Below are positions 36,601-51,424 of a stretch of 64,000 nt of DNA, piece by piece (the stretch's first letter is position 1; every line of letters starts with the position of its first letter). The translations under genes were made by a program, and so were the position numbers. The notes under the pieces are model-generated. The model searched no databases. It was not told where the DNA came from and worked only from the letters and a program-made list of their open reading frames with translations. Source of the DNA: Ahaetulla prasina (Eukaryota > Chordata > Lepidosauria > Squamata > Colubridae); assembly GCF_028640845.1 (NCBI RefSeq), contig NC_080541.1, positions 162,985,502-163,049,501 of the forward strand. The letters run 5' to 3'.

Positions 36601-39600
36601 GTTTACTCATTCTAGCACTGTGGTTGTTTGGAAACAGGAAAATGGCCTGTTTCCAATGTGATACCTGTAATGTTCTTTTCTAAAATGAAAACCCTCTGCA
36701 AACATTGTTTAATTTAAAATTATTTTCTGATGCCTTTATTAAATGATTTTTAAAGGTTCTTAGTTTTTTCACAGGGAAAAATGGTCCTTTAAATATTGTT
36801 AAAATTTAAGAAGGTACATTGGAATTGTCTCTGGGAACAATAGTCTTAATTTATGTTGACCTTTCTTTCTTTAAGTATTTAGTCTGCATTCAATAAAATT
36901 CTGACAACTGCTCTTTAGAAGACAGCTGTACAATCTAAAATATTATAAATATTCAGCTTTTCATTTCTAATATTGCCATTAACAGCTGGGCATCTAGTTC
37001 AGGAAAACAGATTTTACAGAGGAAGCTGGCACATTCCTGAATCAGTACAGTGAAGAATACGAGAAAATATTTTCTTATGGTTTAGGGACCTGTAAAGTCA
37101 TAGAGCATCTGTTCCTTAATTCAGTCATAGTCTAGCAGCACTGAATCATGTTAAGAGCTGAAATATAAGAATTGCTTTTTTCACCTTGGAAAATAACAAG
37201 GTAAGTTACTATGTAATTCTGTATAACAATGTTCATTGTTAGTACTTTATAGTTAATAAATAGTTTGGGTAATCTGATATTGATATTCTAATCAAAGTAT
37301 TTATTCTAGCTGCATGTCACATGTGAGAAAACAGCACAAATGTGATCAGTTTTCAAAGCAGTATTTACCAACTTGTTCAATGTATACCTGTATGAGGTTA
37401 GCTCTTACTGTAAGAAAATGTTGTTTGCATGTGGTTGGGATTAGTTAATGGGGATTATTACTAGCTACCAGTAAAGGATTTTCTTAGATTAAAATTTCCC
37501 TTTCCTTTCCTTCTTTTGTAGTGCTAAAAGAGCTTTGAAGCTGGAAAATCTTATTCCAGAAAAAGTAAGAGTTTTATTTTTCTGTCCTGTATTTAAATTA
37601 TTTTGTAAATTATTTTGTAGAAAATGTGTGTGTGTGTAAATGAGCAACATTTCAGAAAAATTGTCATAAACAAATTAATAATGATACGATATATCTGAAT
37701 GTATAGAAGTGATTGCTAGAGATCTTTGAAGGCAATGCTATTTTATACAATATTCTGGCTTTGCATGAAACAATTGACTATAACTAAGAAAATATAGTGC
37801 TGTTCTTTGTTTTGTTATATTCAAATCTCTCTCCAGCACCAAATGTTTTTATGACATTGTTTATTAGAAATTTGTTTTATAATTGGTGGAGCAAATGCAC
37901 TGCTATCTGAATGTACATATAACAATATGCAATTATGATAATACTATAATCTGCATATTATGAACTGCAAAATTGGAAGCAAAACAAAGACATTTTTATG
38001 ATGAGTATGTAATTAGCGGAGAGAAGTAATTTAACATAAAATAATATACTGTAACATTGTAATAAATTGCCCATTCAGTTATCACAATAAAAATGAAATT
38101 ATATTGTTTTTGTGTTTCTCTCTTGTTCTCCCTTGTTGGTAAAATGTGGCACTGTGTGTTTCTAAACTCATTGTGCCATGACATATGCCAGTTTATTTTC
38201 TTCCAATACCAATTATGGGTGTTTCTGTGAAGCTAAACCAGGTAGCTTGTGGAAGAGAACAAATAATAGGAAAATATATCAAAATGTAAATAAAATGATT
38301 TTCCATTTTTCTTTGCATGTGCCATTTTTTTTATTTTACAGAAGATTTGCTACAGCTTAGCTAAACTGAAAATTTGACCTTGCTAAAATATGTATATTTT
38401 CTCTTTGTTTGGATTGAAACAAAATTCAAGCCAAACAAATAACAATCATTAGCAATGTAATTTGCAATTTCATTTTCTATTATTCATTATGTGCTGTAAA
38501 TACAGCTGTGACTGTAATTTTGCATCTGTTTTCTAGGTCAGAAGGGTGTTTTTGGAAACAAGCGATCCAGCTTGAAATTATTTTATTCCACCCTAAAGCT
38601 GCTTTTTCTTCTGAAATGGAAATTTAAAATGGGGGAAATGTTTATTTTAAGAATAATTATTTGGCATGTTTGCTCAGTCAGATCTCTTGCTGCAGGTTTA
38701 TAATTTCATTACTTTTTCAAAAATCAGAGGTAAAATTAATCATGAAAATTGGGAGAACTACTTTTTTGCTCAGAGTGAAAACTGTATTGCTAAATGTTGC
38801 AAGAAAGTGTTCAAATTACAAGACTGCTATAATATATCTCATCCAGAGGTAGCTTCTTTTGGCTGTTTTGAGAATATATGTAGGTGATAGAAACTTTAAT
38901 TTGTAATCCTAAGAATTAAATCCTGAATATTCTTAATTTCTTATTTCATTCTACTCCATTTTCCCCTAAATTTTGAGTAGTAAAACTGAAGTTAGAAATG
39001 TCTTGCTCTTTATATGGCATTTAATAAATATTAAGTTAATCATAATAAAAACCTGCAGCTATCAGGCCCAAGACCAAGGATTAGACAGCAAAATCCAATT
39101 GACTCCAACCCTTTATTTGCTTACACCTAATAGACAGTATCTTGCCAGATTAAAGCTATAACCTTCTAACCTAATAGAAGTACCCCTGAGAGATTATAGG
39201 ATGTTGCTTCCTTGAATTTCTTTCTCCCTCTCCCATCCAGGTCAGAGCTGTCCAGTCTCTTATTTTGGGCTTTTCCCTGAGTGTACTGTCTTCTCCCTGG
39301 TAAATCGTGGTGCTTTTGCCACCACCCCCCTTCTCCAGTTATACATTCTATTATGGCGGCAAAGAGATTTCCAATTATAAATGAGCAATAAACATTATCA
39401 GTGTTTATTTTATACACACATACATTTCAATGTTTAGCAATATGGAGATGTGGAAAGGAATATGGAATTTTATATTAAATAGTAAGTCTGTTATGTTTAG
39501 TTATAATGTGATGGTGAAGGAGGAAAAGGCAATAGTTCATCATATTCAGATTCTGGCTTCCATCTTTGAAATGCATCTGTTGAGGTTGAATGTTCCCTTT

Positions 39601-42600
39601 CTCCTGAATCATCTATAAGCAGCATCTGAGTGATTGGTGACACCTTTTTCACGATTTCATTTCATGATTAGTAGCACCAAGCAATTCTGAGGTGATAATG
39701 AGCATGTAGTAGATTGATTAGGGGAGGCTAAGGTTATTGCCAGCCTTTTAAAAAAAATTGAAATAACATCTGGAGTAAAATGTGAAAGGTAAGTTAGCAG
39801 CTTTCCTCTATATAGGTGGGATGATAGGAGGATTATCTAACAGGTTAGTTTGCACAGCACAGTCTAAATCAGAGTCAATATCAGGCAAAAGAACATCTTG
39901 CCTTTTAGGACTATGCTGCTTAATTCTTGGGTCCTGCTGTAAGCTTAAGCCTACAGAAGTAATTTCACCTTCTTGGAACTGTATTGAACAGGTAAATTGG
40001 GAAATTATCCTGTCCTCTAAGTCAGTGGTTCTTAACATGTAGTCAGCAGACCTTTGGGGGCTCACAATGTCGACACGGGGTCCACAAAGGCTTGAAGAAA
40101 AAGGTATTATTTAAGTCTTGGGGGCACAGTGGTTAGAATGCAGCACTGCAGGCTACTTCTGCCAACTGCCTGCAATTTGGCAGTTCGAATCTCACCAGGC
40201 TCAAGGTTGACTCAGCCTTCCATCCTTCCGAGGTTGGTAAAATGAGGACCCAGATTGTTGGGGGCAATATGCTGACACTGTAAACCGCTGTAGAGAGAGG
40301 ACTGTAAAGCACTATGAAGCAGTATATAAGTCTAAATGCTATCGCTATCAGTTAGGTCTGGCTGAGGGATAATCTATGTAAGTGGGGAGTTGTTTTTGTG
40401 GTTCTTTAATTTGGGGTCTGTTCTAAAGATTTATTAACTGAGCATAAAATAGAACATTGGTGGGGAGGGAGGAGAAAAGAATGGTTGCATTCTCTGTGCA
40501 TTTAAAGCACTGGTTTTAGTAGTGATTATCCTCTGATCTTGACAGAAGACTGTAGCCTTAAGCAGGTGAGAAGAGTGTAGGTGGATCAGGGGCTGAACTA
40601 GAATGTTTCTAAAAATTCTAGAAGAGAAAATGTATTTTTGTTGAAGAGTTTGTCACATCCTTTTTAAAAAAGGTACATTAAATGGTTTAGATACTTTCAA
40701 ACCTTAGAAAACCAGGCAATAAGTGATATGTATCCAGCCTATATGCTTGGAGTCACAGTTTTAGGCGCTTGTTCAATAATTTGAGCAAACTTTCCAATGT
40801 GTAAGATTCCTAGTAAACAAAGATAGAGAGCAGAGCCTGCTTCTTTTGAAGCTATGCCTTCAGACTGATTGATTTTTTTTAGTAGAACACCTTGCACCAT
40901 TAGATGTTGTGGCATGACAACTACTAGCACCATTTGTTATGAATCAACTTATCAAGTTTAGATTGAATGCCATTTGAGAAAATAAAGATGGCCACAAGTG
41001 TGGAACGTGTACATAAACAAAGAGTCCCCTAGAGTATTTGGGATGGTCTCTGAAGAGTGATTTTTGTGTGGCCTTTCCTTTATATTCTCTTCAGTATTTT
41101 GTAACTGCGGGCAACTAGAATTAGGCAAGTATTTTCTTTCCTCAACCTCCTTCAGAAAAGTAGTTTCTTTTCTCATGGTAGCAAGCTTGTTCTTAAGTAA
41201 AGGGGTACTTACAACTCTGTAAGAATCATGGTGTGGTAGGAGACAAAATTTTTTGTCATTTCTCTACCTTGTTTGGTTGTCCCCCCCCCCTTTTTTTTTT
41301 TTTTTTTGCACTGTTGAATACTATTTCTCAGTTGCTTCTTTCACTGGTGGTCATTTTCAAGGTAATCACAGAAATGCTAGAAGAGAAGCTAATCTTTAGA
41401 AGTAAAGTCATTTAAATGGGAGGTGGGGAGGGATAAAGTAAGAGAGTACTGACTATGAGTGTTCAGCCAGAATATGGCACCCTATTAGGATAAAGCCAGA
41501 AACGGAAGCGACAGAGTAGAATAGAGTTTCAAGATCAGTGCCCCATGTTTCAACATTTTGGTACAAATAACATTGCGTTAATCTGTGGACCCTGCATTAT
41601 CTTCTAGTAGGTTTCTGTGTGTAATTCAAAAATGCTGCTTTTAATATTTGGGATAGGTCTTTCTTGTGGAGTCTCTCCCCCCACCCCCATCCTTTACAAT
41701 ATGTATTCACTGAATATGTATTCACATACATATTATACATATTATACATACATATAATATGTATTCACATACTGAACAACTGATAAGGCTTAGGGAAGAC
41801 AACCATTACGCTGGAGAAAAGTGACATGCCGCCTTTGCTATAGGATAAGCTTTGGTTCTTTTGTGAGTCATTCAAAAGGCACATGCTACTACAATAAAGT
41901 CTAGATTTTGTGGGTTTTTCAGATATTAATTCAGCATTCTTGGGAATCGGAAAGTGCAGCCAGAGATATTTGTGCCGCTCCTTCTAGATATTCACTTAAG
42001 AGCAACTATATTTTTCTGTTGTGACACCCGTAACTTAGATCATCCTCTTGCAAAATTACATCAGTTGACTTTGATGCAACACAGAATTATGCTGAAAATA
42101 TTAAAACATATGTAACTCTGGATCGCAAGGAGGTGTATTGCATTATAGGTAAATTATGACTATTTTCAATAGTAAATAAATGTATCAGCATTGAAAGGGA
42201 GAATGTGACGGTGCTTTTTTACTGCATTATCCTGCACATACAAAATTGTTTTTGTTGTTGTTTATTGGTCCAGATGCCAGCAACATCATCAGTAAAAGGA
42301 AAGAAAAATAGCCTTCTTTTTTCACCAATAACAGGAACATGTCTAATGAGTTCATTTTCAAGTCCCAGGAGTAATCATGCCAAAGAACAGAGAAATGACC
42401 TATCATACGGTTAGTTGAACATTTTATTCTATTTACTATGGAACTTTTCTGGTTATTGATCAAGTCAGATTCTTGATTTAGTAACTTATGTCTATAGTTA
42501 CATAAATAGTTACATAAATAGCTATAATTTCTTTTTTATTTCACCACCCCCACCCCCACCCCCACCGTGAAATTGGATTATGAGGGTCAAGATTTTTAAA

Positions 42601-45600
42601 ACTTTTACAAGCATGCTTAAACCATTTTCGATGGGGAGAATAAAAAACTTGCCAGATTTTGTATGACTTATTTACTGTACAATGAATCAGAAATCTGTAG
42701 GAGTTTTATTTTATCCTCTGCATTACTCATTTAAATGTGCAAAAAAACTCAAGGCGTTGTTTTAAAATATACATTGCAGTTAATTAACTGCAAAACAATT
42801 TCATGCCTTTATTAATTGATGGAGTGTAACATACAATGTATCAATTTAGAATTCTTGATTAAACAGAAGTTGTGGAAGTTCTAAAGAGAGAAACAGACAT
42901 TTTCTAGAGACATTTCTGAGGCAGAATGTTCTCAAATAAACACAGAGCTCTGTAAATTTAGCCATGAATAATTGGTTGCATTCTTTTACATTTAAAACTC
43001 AGAGGGGAAAATTCAGATGAGAAACTCCTAAGGGAGGAAAATAATTGATCAACTAGATTTCCTTGATAGCCTTAACTTAGAAAAAGTCTTGTCACATCTA
43101 TTCAGCTGTGGTACTGAAAATTTATATCTTCTGCAATAGCTATTGTTGAGAGATCTTAATGTACAGTAAAAAGAGAAGGTATCTCTCACAATGTTGAAAT
43201 CTGCTCACTATTTTACTCAAGTCAAGTTGCAAATATTAGGTTGTTCAAAATAATAAAAATGGAAAAAAAGGCTAGAAAGTTGGAAAAAAGTCTCAGAAAA
43301 ATGCAGTGGCAAAAATTATGGCCAAAAATTAAAAAAATCCTACGTGGACCAGGAGTTAAGCTAACTTTGAAGAAGCCTTTGTTTTCAGAAAGAAAATATC
43401 GTTTGGAAATTTATGGCTTAATATGGACCAATTAAAATAAGGAAAATATGTACTCTTTGTACATCATATTGCAAGTTTGAGCTACTTTGTAAAAAAGCAA
43501 TTATAGAAATTGAAGAATTTATCATATTCACTCAGTAATTCCTGTCTTCTTAGTTGAATATTAGTAATAGATTATCTATATTCATAATCTATAGTGTAAT
43601 CTACAGCTTCAAAACTCCAAACTGGATTTCCTGAATGAATCTTTTATTGACAGTATACAAAGTATTTGCTTTTACCAACTCTATGATTTTTAGCTTGTGT
43701 GGCACACATGTATATGGCATATAGATTGACTGAATTTTTCATATGTCTGTACTCTGATGGGGGGGAAAAGGAGAAATGCCTGAAGTAAAATCCCTGAACA
43801 TTAAGTGTCAAAGGCAAAGGTGAGTGTGTACTATATTTCCATGCTGTAATTAAGTATGGGCATAAGGGAACAGTCCTTTTGCACATAAAAGAAGGAATCA
43901 CATGTTCGCAGCTGACATTTAGATGGATAATTATACAGCAAATCCTCAATAGCTTTCCTTTTTTTAGTTCTATCAAGCTGCAGAAATACTGCCAAAGAAT
44001 CGGATGGTAAGCTGTTTTTTTAAAAAATTCTACTTTTAATTTCTAAATTTAATTTCTTACAAATAGTGTGAACACAAGTTATGGGTCTATTATGATAAAG
44101 CTGTCATAATGCATAGTTGGAAATTGAAATGGGTATTTTTAAAATCCTAAATGATATTCTCTTCAGTGTCTCTGTATCATCTCTGTTTTGATATATTACT
44201 TGGCCTTAAGCCTGGTTTAAGACAAAATTTTAAATAAAAAGCCCTCATGTCTTTATAATGTATGTTACGCTACAAGTAGTCCTCATGTAACAACTGTAAT
44301 TGGGACCAACAACTCCATTGTTAAATGACATGGCTCTTAAGTGAAACTTCACATGATTGTGCCAGACTTAGTATATCAGTTCTGCTGTGGTCATTAAATG
44401 AATCGACTGCAGTTGTTAAGCACAATGTCACATATCCACAGTTTGCAACTTACTAACAGCTTCTCCATTGACTGCTTATTGGAAGCTGGCTGTGAAGCTC
44501 GCAAATGGCAAGTTGAAGCTCGCTATGACGCAAATTTGTAAATGTGTGCCATTTGTGAAACATCCATATTGTGGTCACATGACCATGGGTACACTATGTA
44601 AGTTTGAGGACCAGTTATAAAGCTACTTTTTCAGTGCCATAATAAATTTGAATGGTTGTTAAAGAAAGGCAGCCATTAACCAAGGACTACCTATATTTTC
44701 TGTATCTGATCCCACACAAACTCTTAAAATTAGATTCCCCCTAATATCCCTTAGCTCCCATCTTGGCATTCCAGAAGGCCTTAAATAATTGGCTGTTCTC
44801 CCAGGCCTTGTGTTAGAGTGGTCAGGATTTGTTTGAGAGGGTCAGTGGGTTAGTCATTGGTTCTTAATTTTTATCATTTTCTTACTTGTTTTTATAACCG
44901 TTATCTTGTGTTTTCTATTCTATTTTGCTTTATTACGCATCTCCCAAAGTCAGTTTAGAGCTGGATGGTGCCTAAATTGAATAAATTAAAACAAAATAAA
45001 ATTAATTAATATATGATCCCATAGCTAGTATTCTGTCTATATTAGCATCACATAATAAACAACAGGCTATTTTACTAATTTAATTAGATTTCTAAGCATT
45101 AATGTTTTAAAAATTGATTTTAATCCTTACAAATCCCTTTAATGGCTATACATAAATGCAGAAATCCGTGAGTGCCAAATTCAGTGACCAAACAGAAAGG
45201 CAATTAATATACTTTAATGAGAGAAAGCTTCATTTCTGTATCAAATATGGGAAAGGACCAGGTTTCTCATACTAATAATAGTTATTCAGGAACCAGGAGG
45301 ACACATTTTGTAAATGTTCACAGCATTTTTCGAGATTGTTCAGGACATTCAGATTAGGTCCAGTATAAAAGCCGCTGCTGTTCATGAATCAAACATAAGG
45401 TCCTTCTGATCATGCTTAGAACACAATTTAAATTTGGGAATGGGACATCATTTGTTGTCATCTGCAGAGGTTGTGTGAAGTGATCCTGCAGCCTTTCTGT
45501 ACTTCAGTTCTGCACTTAAGAGATATTCCTGAAGGAGTAAAATAAGAGAATGTTATACATTATAAATTTTAAGTCATGACTTGACATGCATACAATCAGT

Positions 45601-47255
45601 AGACCCTTGCAGTGCAGGAAAACACTCCTAGTGATATTCACATGGTACTTTAATCATCCCTGACCTCTTTCACTTTCAGATAGCCTTTAACTCTTCTTAG
45701 CTGGAATCATTTGGTGTCACAAGACTTGGGAGTAAGCTGTGCTCAGCGGATTGCCACTTCCTACTACTTGTGCCCTATGCTCAGCACTAATTCTGTTGCC
45801 TCTTCTTTTAAGTCCAGTCCATCCTGTCTCCCAGAGGGAGGCGACATAGACCACACAGTGATTATCTCTTTGCCTTATTCCTTAATGTGCTTGGTTAGAG
45901 GGCAGGAGAGGAAAAATAATTGAGCCAAGCAGGCTCTACGATGGAGAGATCACATGAGCCCAGTCATGTTGTCTGTATTGTCCCTTCCTGTTAATTTGAA
46001 CACTGCAGATCAGGACATTTTAGTTTTCTGAACATAACTGTTCATAACTTAACTCTATTCTTCTGAATGAACGGTCATTAAGCTTCATTTATGCGTGAGT
46101 GAATGTTTGTTACTTGCTTTTGGCTTGACCTGCATGTCCTATGTTAGGATATGGGCATATACTTCGCATTCAATTTCCCATCGAAACAGACTGTAAGGAT
46201 AATATTCGGCCAGAAGATCAACAGCTGTTATTTAGTTACTTGGATTTTTATGCCAATCCTCTGATGACAGTCTCTCCAGGCAGCTTCTGTAAATAAAAAG
46301 ATAATGCCGTAATCCTAAAAAACAACCATGTGCACAGTGCATTATAGTAACCTAAGAATGAGGGCATGAGTGACTATTGCCAGAGAATCAATTCAAAGAA
46401 TAGACTAGTGCACTAGTCAAAACTGAACATGAGCACACAGAACCCTTTCATGCAGGAGTAAAATGCTCCCGGTTCGGACCGGATTGCCCGATCCGGTAAC
46501 AATGGTGGTGGGTGGTTCGGAGAACCAGTAGCAAAAATCCCTGCCACACCCCCCCCATGCCCAGCTGAGCTGCGCAATCATCAGAGGTTATATATTTTTT
46601 TTACTTTTAAAAGCATTTTTTCTTCGGCCAAAAAAATGCTTTTAAAAGTAAAAAAAAAAGTGTCTGATGATCACATGGCTCAGCTAGGATTGTCAGAACC
46701 TTTTAAAAGCATTTTTTCTACATGCTTTTAAAGGGTTCTGGAGATCAGGCAACTCAGCTGGGATCGTCGGAACCCTTTAAAAGGCTCCTCAGGCAATACC
46801 AGCTGAGTTGCCAGATCATCAGAGGCTTTTAAAAGCATTTTTTTACAACCTCTTTGGCCGAATGTTTGCCTATCTTATCCAGCTATTGCATTGAGAGTGA
46901 CTGCTAAAAAATGTTATTTTTTGCTAAGGATTAACTTTCATAGGGTTTTCCCAACTTTGGGGCAATATTGTACATATTATATGGTACAGTGACATTGAAT
47001 TAAAATCAAAGTCTGTGTACTGTTTCCTTTCGATGGTTTCAAAAGTATGAGATAACCCTCATTCTTTTCTATATTCTCTGTTGAATACTTTTTCAAATTG
47101 AGTGTCTTGTTTTCCTTCCTCATTCCAGTCCTTCTACCTGGGACAATGAAGGAGTCTTTGTGAGTGGAATCAGGGGTGGCTAATATAAAAAATTAACTCC
47201 ACTAGAAGCATCCTAATCCTGAGATACTTTTTGGTTTCCAGGGTTTAAACAGTGT

Positions 47256-47294
<39 letters not shown>

Positions 47295-50200
47295 CACGCA
47301 GGCAGACAGACACATACATACATAACATATATACATATTACTTTAATAATGAGAGGAGTTTCTGTTCATCAGCAAAATGGGAAGTGTTCTTTATTGAGAA
47401 GATAAATAATTTATTCCTACTTCTTTAACTTTCTAGAAATCAGAGAGTCTGACAAAGTCTTGCCAACCCAATCCAATAGAAAGGAGCAACATCAAATGAA
47501 AAACAATGACAAGTAAGGTTTTCTATTGGAGTAATTATCATGAAGTTCCAACTGCAGGTGGTTTGGGAGTGTTCAAAGTATTAGCATATCTAGATGCCAT
47601 ATATACAAATACTTTTTTTTACTAATATTTCCTGTGCATTTCCATGTTTTAATGTTTTGAATGACACATTCATCCAAGGGATTAGAAAGAAGATTAAAAC
47701 CCTCACTTTATTGTGCTTGCCATACTTTTTCTTCGTATTGTATGTTTTATTGTTTTTATTTTTATTTTTTTAGTTGATTGTTGTCTTTCTCCTCTTGAAG
47801 TCCCCCATCTGGCTAGCTCCCCCACTGTTATTTTGGTTGCCCTGCATTGTGACATCCTTCAGCAGCAGTGGCAGCTCTGGGACTGAAGTAAAAGTCCAGG
47901 ACCTTCAGTAGATTCTTCTGGCTGTCTTGGGCCTCTACTTCTGCTCTAGCACTGCCAGAACGGTTGCAGAGTGTTGCCTCAAGCTCCATGCTGCAGCCAG
48001 CAACCCAGCACCACAGCACAAAGCCACAGCTGCCCCCACCACCTAGTATCTATTGTTCTTTGTGCTGCACCAGCCCTATTGCACCTAGGTGAGGTTTGCT
48101 GTTTTCTCCCTCCCGCTGCTGCTGCTGCATCTCTGGCCTGGCCCTATGCAAGGCACCCACTGACCACTGCAGCCTTCTTCCTTTTTTACAAATTGCATAT
48201 ACTGTTCTCCAAATTGCATGTGTCCTTCTCAAGATTCTTTGGAATGCCTCTACTTCAGCCCCAGTGCAGCTGTCACTACGACTAACGCTGAAGCAGCACT
48301 CAGATAGAGGTGGGGGCCCTGGAAGCCCCCCACCCCAAGACCATTAGTCTTGTTAGTGTGAGTGAATGACCATGTCTGAATTTTGATCATGTGACCACAA
48401 CGCTGCTGCAACTTCGTGGACCAGGCATAAATACCATTCAAATGGTCTTTGAATAATTTCAACAATTATACAGGATTACCTGTTTAATACAGGTATTATA
48501 CAGGATTACCTGTAAAATAGATTGCCTAATCCTGCAAGTAACTGTTATTCCTTTCAATGTTGTTGAACTGGATTTGGCAGCAACGCCATCCAATATGGTT
48601 GATGATGAGAGAGGTTAAGAGTTGTAGTTTAGCAACATCTGTGGAATCCTCATCTTTATCCTATAATATCAGTTTGGTTGTTTCAGCTGTTCGGAGCAAG
48701 CAATTGCTACTTGAGCTTTTATTTAATATATTTCTACAGTGTAGTCCTGTCAAATATCGACCTTCTAATGGCCTTCAGAATAGTGCTGGGGTTTCCATTG
48801 TTCTTTTTTCTCTGTTCTTATATCCACTGTTTACTTTCTCCTTGATCTTAAATAACCATGAATTTGGAATGTGACTTGGTTGGAATTCTTATGTACAGTA
48901 CTAACTGGGATATCTGGGTAAGTAGAGACTAAATTAGTACACTGAAGCATGTTTGCAATCTTAATGCAACCAGGAAGGAACCTGATGAACTAGAAATATT
49001 TTTCAGATGCATGCCATAATGTAAATAGTTGCAACTTTATATGGCTGTTGTTTTAACCTTAATTGGGGTAGGGAGAGGTTTTTTGCTAAAAACACAACCT
49101 TAGACAGAAGGTCTAGTTTTTCCTTATTTCTATTTTCCTTATTCTTGTTGCAAGTATTGTGCCGCTGATGTTGTATTTGTCTTTTTACATAGACTCTTGG
49201 TATTGCAGTCTGAAGTTGAACATTCCCTGGAAAGATTCCTGAAAATCCGAAAAAACCTAACCAATCTGAAGGTCCATCATTATGCTTTTCTGCTTTATCA
49301 GATTAATTCAATTGTCTTGATTTTTAAAAAAATCATTACAGCTTAGTCTTTAGGTTCTTCCTTTTCTTATTGTGAGTTAAGTTCAATAGAAATGCTAAAT
49401 ATTCCATAGATATATATGTGTGCTTGTGCCTTCTCTTCAAGGTAGACCTGACTAAGGAACCAAAGTCATATACGCTAATGCTACATTTATTATAAGTTTA
49501 TATTAACATAATTTTGCAAATCTGAGTGTGTTTCCCTGTGTGTTTGTGAAAACTAGGGAAAGTTTTATCTGAGATGCTTGCTCAGGCTACGGTTTTGCTC
49601 TGGATTTAGATTTATTTTCTGACTATGGTCTTGATTATGGATCTTTCTCCTGTTCCACAAGGTGAATCTTTCTGCCCATTACATCTTTCCAGGGAGTCTG
49701 GAATAGCTCTTTACATTCTCACAAATTCTTTGCTAACAAGTTGCCCCTTTCTGCATTCACTTGCTACTTTCACTGTGTGAGAGGTGCATGTGTGTAAGAA
49801 TATTTGGGGATGGCTTTGTTCCTACTTTTAAATTTGTTCAATGTTATTAATAATTGAAAAATATGGGTATCACTGTCAGTGAATTTTTAACAGTGGAATA
49901 ATTGAATTAATTATAAGTAATAATAGTATAACTTCTTTAAAATATCTAAGTAATCCTACTCTTTTGTAGTGCAAGCTTTTGAAAAGTCTGGTGTTTCCTT
50001 TAGCCTTAAAAATGTTTGAATCTTGATATAGTGGCTGAATATGAATTTGGATTGGGGGATAACTGAATTAAAATCACTGTTAACCATCCCTGCATTTTCA
50101 TTGGGCTATGTTTGGTATATGATATTAAGACAGAGTTATGGGAAACAATACATTTTATCTGATTTGCTCTAGGAGAGATGGTAAAATAATACAAAGGTTA

Positions 50201-51369
50201 CCCCAACAGGCAAAAACTTCAAATCATATCCAAATTGAAATTCCTGGTTTCTCAGTTCTCTACCAAATGTAGCCAGAAAATTAACTTTCAACTTCAATGG
50301 GCCAATCCTATTGGGCATATTTCTAATATCACATGCTAGTAACATGATATGTTTTATGAATTGAAAAGAGTGGAAGATTTAAGAAATGTTGTTTTTAAGT
50401 TAAAAACCTTAGCACTGATATTAACTTTTTAAATATATATATATATCTGTTTTTCAGGCTTTAGAGGGCACCGGAGAGCTGGAAAATATTCTGGGCACTT
50501 CAAACAAGCCTGGTAACTTAAAAATTGAAGTGAGAAAATCCAGGAAACTGAGTAAGAAGGATTTTATCTCATTCTAGGGGTTTTTTTGACAGAATTTAAA
50601 CTTTACATTTTGTAGGAGGGCTTGGAGCTATAATTGTATTATGTACTATTTTCCCTTCATTGGTTTATTTTTTATAACTTTTGAAGGCTCTAAAGACACT
50701 GCATGGAACAAAACAATTACAAAGATAAGTGAATATATATATATATATGTAGGTCTTTGGTTATTCGGGTTTTCTCCTGCGTAAAATTGGAAGTGTCTTG
50801 GCGACGTTTCGACGAAGTCTCATTCGTCATCTTCAGGCTTCAGCTTCGTGCTTCTGGGAGCAATGTGTGATTGCAGCTGTTTCTTCCTTTTTAACTGCTA
50901 GTGGGGGTTTGAACTGATTGGGTGGGAGCTTGGCTGTGCTCTGATTGGATGGGGTTTTTTTTTTGTGTGTGTGTGCTCTGATTGGCTGGGTGTGTTCTGT
51001 TTGGGTGGGGGCTTGGTTGTGCTCAGATTAGTCTGAGTTACAGGATTTGAGCTGGAACTGATCCCCTGCAACTCAGACTAATCTGAGCACAACCAAGCCC
51101 CCACCCAAACAGGACACACACCCATCCAATCAGAGCACAACCTCCCCCATCCACTCAGAGCACAGCCAAGCTCCCACCCCATCAGTTCAAACCCCCACCA
51201 CCAGTTAAAAAGGAAGAAACAGCTGGAATCACACATTGCTCCCAGAAGCACGGGTTGAAGCCTGAAGATGACGAATGAGACTTCTTCAAACGTCGCCAAG
51301 ACACTTCCAATTTTACGCGGAGAAACCCAATAACCAAACACCTACATACAAACACCTGCGAAAATCTCA

Positions 51370-51424
<55 letters not shown>

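Larger units (their letters stand above)
29240..37521 (+). other. ITGB3BP: ITGB3BP intron 1
   Basis: An 8.3-kb intron. It holds a palindromic hAT MITE, a three-level LINE nest (29640-30818), a SINE (30890-31065), a CR1 3' end (32415-32690), a local duplication (34003-34850 with 35738-36565) with independent insertions, and an ankyrin-like fossil (35172-35730). The stretches 31070-32400 and 32700-34000 show nothing I recognise. Confidence 0.75.
37565..42273 (+). other. ITGB3BP: ITGB3BP intron 2
   Basis: A 4.7-kb intron. Recognised items: an hAT-like fragment starting CAGTGGTTCTTAACATG (40023-40100), a SINE (40118-40350), a (C)n(T)n tract (41281-41309) and short ACATATTATACATA repeats (41735-41765). 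The remainder is AT-rich with nothing I recognise. Confidence 0.7.
44007..47436 (+). other. ITGB3BP: ITGB3BP intron 4
   Basis: It holds an inverted-repeat MITE (44277-44690), an hAT-type element with hairpins (46453-46870) and a (CA)n microsatellite (47259-47292). The stretch 44700-46440 shows no recognisable repeat or exon; a 70-codon frame at 45711-45923 has no family match. Confidence 0.6.

Noticed and set aside
50513..50518. GTAACT as the exon 7 donor of ITGB3BP
   Set aside because: The downstream GTAAGA at 50552 is stronger and keeps 13 more residues that align with the human protein. Phase would allow either.
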